Below are positions 5,555 to 10,057 of a stretch of 10,057 nt of DNA, piece by piece. How positions within the stretch are numbered: the first letter of the stretch is position 1; every line of letters starts with the position of its first letter. The position numbers were made by a program, and so were the translations under genes. The notes under the pieces are model-generated. The model searched no databases and had not been told where the DNA came from. It was given only the letters and a program-made list of their open reading frames with translations. The stretch lies in assembly GCA_945874515.1 (NCBI GenBank), contig CAMCHA010000048.1, positions 1 through 10,057 on the forward strand, read 5' to 3'. This DNA is from Asaia bogorensis. Its GTDB lineage: Bacteria > Pseudomonadota > Alphaproteobacteria > Acetobacterales > Acetobacteraceae.

Positions 5555-7330
5555 ATGTCCGAAAGGACGAGGGGATGGGTTTTGGCAGACGCGGTTAACT
5601 TCCAGGCCTATAGCGATGCGCTTGTTGTGCTGGGCACAGCGGGCGTGATTGTGCCCCTGTTGCGCCGTGCTGGAGTGAGCCCTGTACTTGGCTATCTGGG
5701 CGCAGGGGCGGTGCTGGGGCCGCTCGCGCTTGGGTCCTTCATCGGTGATTACCCGCTGCTGTATTGGTTCACGGTGATTGATGCGAAAAGTGTCACCGCG
5801 ATTGCCGAACTTGGCGTGGTTTTTCTACTGTTTCTGATTGGGCTTGAACTTTCCTTTGAACGCCTGAAGGCGATGCGCCGGCTGGTGCTGGGCCTGGGCG
5901 GGCTGCAATTGGCGATCAGCTTTGTTGTGATCAGCGTCATTGCGCTGGCCTTCGGCCTGACACCCCAGATTGCTGCGGTGCTCGCCGCATGTTTGGCACT
6001 TTCTTCCACGGCCATTGTGCTGGAATTGCTGGCGCAGCAGGAAAGGCTGCTGACCAGCGGCGGGCGCGCCAGTTTCTCTGTGCTGCTGGCGCAGGATGTG
6101 GCGGTGGTGCCCATTCTGCTTTTCATCGGCATCCTTGGCGCCAAGGGCGGCGATTCCGTGCTGCTGAGTATCGCGACTGCGCTTGGCCAGGCGCTGCTGG
6201 TGCTGGCGGTGATTGTGCTCGTGGGGCGCGCGGTGCTGCGCCCGCTTTTCCGTCTGGTGGTCGGCCAACGTTCGGAAGAATTGTTTATCGCCGCCGTATT
6301 ATTCGTGATTGTCGCAACCGGCATCCTGGCCGCCAAGGCTGGGCTTTCCATGGCGATTGGCGCTTTTGTCGCCGGGCTTTTGCTGGCCGAGACCGAATAT
6401 CGCCGCGCGGTGCAGGCCACTATTGAACCCTTCAAGGGCCTGCTGCTGGGCATTTTCTTCTTCAGCGTCGGCATGAATATTGATTTCCGCGAAGTGGCGC
6501 GCGAACCCGTGCTGCTTCTCGGCTTGGCTTTTGGGCTCATCGCACTCAAGGTCGGAATCGTCTATGCGCTGGCGCGGTATTTTGCGCTGACGCGCGCGGC
6601 TTCCTTGGAAGCGGCGCTATTGCTTGGCCCGGGCGGCGAATTCGCCTTTGTGGGCATTGGGCTCGCGACCGGCTTGGCGTTGATTGAACCAAAGCTGGGC
6701 AGCTTTATCCTGGCGGCGATCAGCCTGACCATGGCTTTGCTGCCGCTACTGTCTGCACTGGCGCGGCGCCTGGCGCCTTTGCTGGAAGAAGCGCGGCCGA
6801 AAGACCCAGCGCTGGAAGCCCTGCCCGACGCACAACAGGGCCATGCCATCATCATCGGCTACGGGCGCGTTGGCAAAACCGTGGCCGCGCTGCTCCGCCA
6901 ACATGACCTGCGGCAGATCGCGGTGGATCATGACCCCGCAACCGTGGCCCGCGCCCGCCGCGCGGGTGAAGAAGTCTTCTTCGGCGATGCCGCGCGCCCG
7001 GCTTTTTTGCAGGCCTGCGGTCTGGCTTCGGCGCAAAGCGTCATCATCACCATCAATCTTGCGCCGCAGATAGATCTGATCGTCAGCGCCATTCGCGCAG
7101 AGCGGCCGGATTTGCCCATTATCTCCCGCGCGCGGGATGCCGCGCATGCGCGCCATCTTTACGCGCAGGGCGTGAGTGAGACCGTGCCGGAGACGATTGA
7201 AGCAAGCCTACAATTATCCGAAGCGGCGCTGGTATCGCTCGGCGTCCCGGTGGGGCGCGTGATCGCCTCCATCCACCAAAAACGCGCCGATTTCGCTGAG
7301 GAATTGCGCAGCGCTGCGCGGGGGGGCTAA
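5555..7330 (+). CDS. Kef-type (CPA2) K+/H+ antiporter with C-terminal RCK/TrkA-N domain
   Basis: A 591-residue inner-membrane protein (582 if it starts at the TTG at 5582). Residues about 18-405 form a chain of hydrophobic helices typical of CPA2 antiporters. The segment VSPVLGYLGAGAVLGPLALG follows the first helix. LLAQDVAVVP carries the Q180-D181 pair of the Kef ion path, and AIGAFVAGLLLAETEYR precedes the helix with FFFSVGMNIDF. After a short linker, HAIIIGYGRVGK (430-441) begins a Rossmann TrkA-N/RCK domain, which binds NAD(H) or AMP and gates the channel. In E. coli, KefB and KefC release K+ and acidify the cell when glutathione adducts of electrophiles form. No KefF or KefG ancillary subunit lies beside it. 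Whether it moves K+ or Na+, and whether glutathione gates it, is not visible in the sequence. It converges on gatB with 19 bases between. Confidence 0.92.
   Translation: MSERTRGWVLADAVNFQAYSDALVVLGTAGVIVPLLRRAGVSPVLGYLGAGAVLGPLALGSFIGDYPLLYWFTVIDAKSVTAIAELGVVFLLFLIGLELSFERLKAMRRLVLGLGGLQLAISFVVISVIALAFGLTPQIAAVLAACLALSSTAIVLELLAQQERLLTSGGRASFSVLLAQDVAVVPILLFIGILGAKGGDSVLLSIATALGQALLVLAVIVLVGRAVLRPLFRLVVGQRSEELFIAAVLFVIVATGILAAKAGLSMAIGAFVAGLLLAETEYRRAVQATIEPFKGLLLGIFFFSVGMNIDFREVAREPVLLLGLAFGLIALKVGIVYALARYFALTRAASLEAALLLGPGGEFAFVGIGLATGLALIEPKLGSFILAAISLTMALLPLLSALARRLAPLLEEARPKDPALEALPDAQQGHAIIIGYGRVGKTVAALLRQHDLRQIAVDHDPATVARARRAGEEVFFGDAARPAFLQACGLASAQSVIITINLAPQIDLIVSAIRAERPDLPIISRARDAAHARHLYAQGVSETVPETIEASLQLSEAALVSLGVPVGRVIASIHQKRADFAEELRSAARGG
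5562..5574 (+). promoter_or_regulatory. Ribosome binding site that may set the Kef-type gene start at TTG 5582
   Basis: The purine-rich run AAAGGACGAGGGG ends 7 bases before an in-frame TTG at 5582. The upstream ATG at 5555 has no purine-rich site ahead of it. The extra residues 1-9 contribute nothing to the first membrane helix. The true start may therefore be the TTG, making the protein 582 residues long. Confidence 0.45.
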
Positions 7331-7338
7331 CCCCGCGC
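7316..7338. terminator. GC stem-loop between convergent kef-type and gatB genes
   Basis: GCGCGGGG (7316-7323) pairs perfectly with CCCCGCGC (7331-7338) around a 7-base loop that contains the antiporter's TAA stop codon. It lies in the gap where the antiporter and gatB converge and could act in both directions. There is no T-run on either side, so a classical intrinsic terminator is not shown. Confidence 0.4.
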
Positions 7339-7349
7339 GAGGGACGCAA

Positions 7350-8801
7350 TCACGAAAGCTTTTGCTTCAGCACATCATTGACCAGCGCCGGATTTCCCTT
7401 GCCCTGCATGGCCTTCATGGTCTGGCCGACAAAGAAGCCAAACAGCTTATCCTTGCCAGAACGATATTCCGCGACCTTATCGGCATTGGCGGCCAGCACC
7501 TGGTCAATCACCGCTTCAATCGCGCCGGTATCCGTCACCTGCTTCAGGCCGCGTTCTTCTACAATGGCGCCAGGCGCGCGGCCTGTTTCCACCATGGCTT
7601 CAAACACTTCCTTGGCCAATTTGCCGGAAAGCGTGTTGTCAGCCATCAGATCAAGCAGTGCGCCAAGATCAGCAGCACTGACAGGCGGTTCGGCGATGGA
7701 GCTTTTGGTGCGGTTGATGGCCGCGAAAAGATCACCCATCACCCAATGCGCCGCCTGCTTCGCATCCCGCCCCTTGGAGACGCTCTCATAATAAGCAGCG
7801 GTTTCGCGCTCTAGCGTCAGCACATGCGCGTCATAGGGCGTGATCCCGTAATCGCGCACATAACGTGCGCGGCGCTGATCGGGCAGTTCCGGCAAAGCGG
7901 CCTTTAGGCCTTCCACCCAGGCTGCATCAATCACCAGCGGGGGCAAATCCGGGTCCGGGAAATAGCGGTAATCATGCGCATCTTCTTTTGACCGCATGGA
8001 ACGCGTTATGCCGCGGCTTGTATCGAAAAGCCGTGTTTCCTGATCAACCGTGCCGCCGGATTCCCACACCTCAACCTGCCGGCGCGCCTCGGTTTCCACC
8101 GCCTGCATGACAAAGCGGATGGAATTCACATTCTTCACTTCGCAGCGCGTGCGGAAACCCTCTCCGGCCTTACGAACAGAAACATTCACATCGGCCCGCA
8201 TTGAGCCTTCGTCCATATTGCCATCGCAAGTGCCCAGATAGCGCATGATCTGGCGCAGCTTCGTCAGGTAAGCGCCGGCTTCCTCGGGGCTGCGCATATC
8301 CGGCTCCGAGACAATTTCCATCAGCGCCACACCGGAACGGTTCAGGTCAATGAAGGATTTTGTCGCGTGCTGGTCATGCTGGGATTTGCCGGCATCTTGT
8401 TCCAGATGCAGCCGCGTAATGCCAATGGTTTTCGTGCTGCCATCCGCCAATTCAATATCAATCGCACCTTCACCGATAATGGGATGCGCGTATTGGCTGA
8501 TCTGATAGCCCTGCGGCAGATCGGCATAGAAATAATTCTTGCGATCAAAACGGGACCAGAGATTGACCTTGGCATTCAAGCCAAGCCCGGTACGCACGGC
8601 CTGCGCCACGCATTCATGGTTGATCACCGGCAACATGCCGGGGAAGCCCGCATCAATGAAGGAAACCTGCGCATTGGGTTCCGCGCCAAAGGCAGTCGCC
8701 GCGCCGGAAAACAGCTTGGCGTTGGATGTGACTTGGGCGTGGACTTCCAGCCCGATCACCACTTCCCAGGGGCCTGATTCCCCCTCGACGATATAGGTCA
8801 T
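7350..8801 (-). CDS. gatB: Aspartyl/glutamyl-tRNA amidotransferase subunit B
   Basis: A 483-residue cytoplasmic protein, full length for GatB. Together with GatA and GatC it converts Glu-tRNA(Gln), and often Asp-tRNA(Asn), to the amidated form. GatB phosphorylates the acyl group and binds the tRNA. The N-terminal [13 protein letters not shown] (12-24) is the family signature. [47 protein letters not shown] and the [16 protein letters not shown] block follow in the expected order. The C-terminal YqeY-like tail ends [20 protein letters not shown], a region that touches tRNA. The ATG overlaps the gatA stop in an ATGA (8798-8801), so the two subunits are probably translationally coupled. No truncation or frameshift is seen. 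Confidence 0.98.
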   Translation of the reverse strand: MTYIVEGESGPWEVVIGLEVHAQVTSNAKLFSGAATAFGAEPNAQVSFIDAGFPGMLPVINHECVAQAVRTGLGLNAKVNLWSRFDRKNYFYADLPQGYQISQYAHPIIGEGAIDIELADGSTKTIGITRLHLEQDAGKSQHDQHATKSFIDLNRSGVALMEIVSEPDMRSPEEAGAYLTKLRQIMRYLGTCDGNMDEGSMRADVNVSVRKAGEGFRTRCEVKNVNSIRFVMQAVETEARRQVEVWESGGTVDQETRLFDTSRGITRSMRSKEDAHDYRYFPDPDLPPLVIDAAWVEGLKAALPELPDQRRARYVRDYGITPYDAHVLTLERETAAYYESVSKGRDAKQAAHWVMGDLFAAINRTKSSIAEPPVSAADLGALLDLMADNTLSGKLAKEVFEAMVETGRAPGAIVEERGLKQVTDTGAIEAVIDQVLAANADKVAEYRSGKDKLFGFFVGQTMKAMQGKGNPALVNDVLKQKLS

Positions 8802-10057
8802 GCCCCGGCCCTCATTGCTGGCATCGCCTTGAAATCAGCCGCGCGTTCCAGCGCTGCCCCCACCGCAAAAACCGTTTCCTCATCAAAGGCGCGGCCAATC
8901 ACCTGCAAACCTAAAGGCAGGCCCTGATGATCAAGCCCTGTCGGCAGCGCCAGGCCCGGCAGGCCGGCCAGATTGGCGGTGACGGTGAAGACATCGTTCA
9001 AATACATCTTCACCGGGTCATCCGCATTTTCGCCTTCTGCAAAGGCCGCTGATGGTGTCGCGGGGGTCACAATCGCATCCACCTTGGCCCAGGCAGCGTC
9101 AAAATCGCTCGCGATCAGGGCACGGATTCTTTGCGCTTTCAGGTAATAGGCATCGTAATAGCCGGCACTCAACACATAGGTGCCGATCATGATGCGCCGG
9201 CGCACTTCCGCGCCAAACCCTTCGGCCCGCGTGCGTTCATATAGATCGCGCAGGTCACTATCCTTCTCCGCCACGCGCAAGCCGAAGCGCACGCCATCAT
9301 AGCGCGCCAGATTGGAAGACGCCTCGGCAGGGGCCACGATGTAATAAGTGGGCAGCGCATATTTGGTGTGTGGCAGAGATATATCCACAATCTCCGCCCC
9401 CGCATCGCGCAACCAATCCAAGCCCTGGCGCCAGAGCTTTTCAATCTCCGCCGGCATGCCATCCAGCCGATATTCGCGCGGCACGCCAATGCGCATCCCC
9501 TTCACGCTGCGCCCACAAGCGGCAGCGAAATCCGGCACGGGTTGATTGGCGCTGGTGGAATCCTTCGCGTCGTGCCCGGCCATGGACCGCAGCAGAATGG
9601 CGCAATCTTCCACCGTGCGGGCAAAGGGACCTGCCTGATCCAATGAAGATGCAAAGGCCACAATGCCAAAGCGCGAACAGCGCCCATAAGTCGGCTTGAT
9701 GCCAGTAATGCCGCAAAACGCTGCCGGCTGACGGATGGAACCGCCCGTATCCGTGCCCGTCGCGCCCAGCGCCATCCGCGCCGCCACGGCAGCGGCGGAA
9801 CCACCAGAAGACCCACCCGGCACCAGCCGCGCGCCTGGGTCATCCTTGCGCTGCCACGGGTTCAAAACGCCACCATAGGCCGAGGTCAAATTGGATGACC
9901 CCATGGCGAATTCATCCAGATTGGCCTTGCCCAGAAACACCGCCCCATCACGCTTCAACTGCGCGGTCACGGTGCTTTCATAAGGCGGGATGAAATTGCC
10001 CAGGATTTTCGAACCCGCCGTGGTGCGCACACCTTCCGTGCAGAACAAATCCTTGAT
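8798..10057 (-). CDS. gatA: Aspartyl/glutamyl-tRNA amidotransferase subunit A (N-terminus beyond window edge)
   Basis: The last 419 residues of GatA; about 70 N-terminal residues lie past the right edge. The reading frame is open to the final base, so the TTG at 10048 should not be taken as a start. GatA is the amidase-signature glutaminase that makes ammonia for transamidation on GatB. The visible part opens with IKDLF, whose lysine (second visible residue) is the catalytic Lys. [13 protein letters not shown] and [13 protein letters not shown] follow, supplying the two serines (visible residues 83 and 107) of the Ser-cisSer-Lys triad. The C-terminal [16 protein letters not shown] is also standard. 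It is transcribed just ahead of gatB. gatC is probably upstream outside the window. Confidence 0.98.
   Translation of the reverse strand: MKDLFCTEGVRTTAGSKILGNFIPPYESTVTAQLKRDGAVFLGKANLDEFAMGSSNLTSAYGGVLNPWQRKDDPGARLVPGGSSGGSAAAVAARMALGATGTDTGGSIRQPAAFCGITGIKPTYGRCSRFGIVAFASSLDQAGPFARTVEDCAILLRSMAGHDAKDSTSANQPVPDFAAACGRSVKGMRIGVPREYRLDGMPAEIEKLWRQGLDWLRDAGAEIVDISLPHTKYALPTYYIVAPAEASSNLARYDGVRFGLRVAEKDSDLRDLYERTRAEGFGAEVRRRIMIGTYVLSAGYYDAYYLKAQRIRALIASDFDAAWAKVDAIVTPATPSAAFAEGENADDPVKMYLNDVFTVTANLAGLPGLALPTGLDHQGLPLGLQVIGRAFDEETVFAVGAALERAADFKAMPAMRAGA

Noticed and set aside
5749..6549. A 266-residue open frame antisense to the Kef-type antiporter
   Set aside because: Its serine/threonine/alanine-rich composition mirrors the hydrophobic helices on the other strand, and it has no recognisable domain; it is a shadow frame.
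1..10057. Search for tRNA, rRNA, CRISPR repeats, insertion sequences, phage or toxin-antitoxin genes
   Set aside because: None was recognised on either strand, and nearly all sequence is covered by conserved metabolic or transport genes.

Overview
This window reads as ordinary chromosome of a GC-rich alphaproteobacterium. The dense coding, GC-biased third positions, GatCAB amidotransferase genes and protein flavour suggest Rhodospirillales, perhaps Acetobacteraceae. That placement is judged from sequence style, not from a search. No rRNA, tRNA, CRISPR array, insertion sequence, integrase, phage gene or replication origin was recognised. The longest stretch without a gene is about 175 bases.

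Layout, left to right. A leftward gene cut by the left edge (1-971) encodes a flavin amine oxidase of the monomeric sarcosine oxidase type. Two rightward genes follow: a small MAPEG-type membrane protein (1112-1498) and a VOC/bleomycin-resistance-like protein (1561-1992). Next come three leftward genes, transcribed in the order yghU-like glutathione transferase (5076-4195), HpcH/HpaI class II aldolase (4155-3370) and FutA-type ferric-iron binding protein (3194-2163). A perfect 9-bp stem-loop separates the aldolase from the iron-binding gene. Diverging from yghU are an ArsC/YffB-type thioredoxin-fold protein (5169-5519) and a Kef-type cation/proton antiporter with a C-terminal nucleotide-binding domain (5555-7330). 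Converging on the antiporter are gatB (8801-7350) and gatA (cut by the right edge, 10057-8798). They overlap by four bases, with gatA upstream.

Functionally, gatA and gatB are housekeeping genes for amidating misacylated tRNA. The iron-binding protein has the full tyrosine/histidine ligand set of FutA proteins but no permease or ATPase beside it. The most suggestive theme is glutathione and electrophile handling. A YghU-type transferase, a YffB-type reductase, a Kef-type antiporter (a family gated by glutathione and its adducts), a MAPEG protein and a VOC protein lie within about 6 kb. This grouping is inference: the genes are not one operon and no partner is proven. I see no clear sign of a wholly new system.
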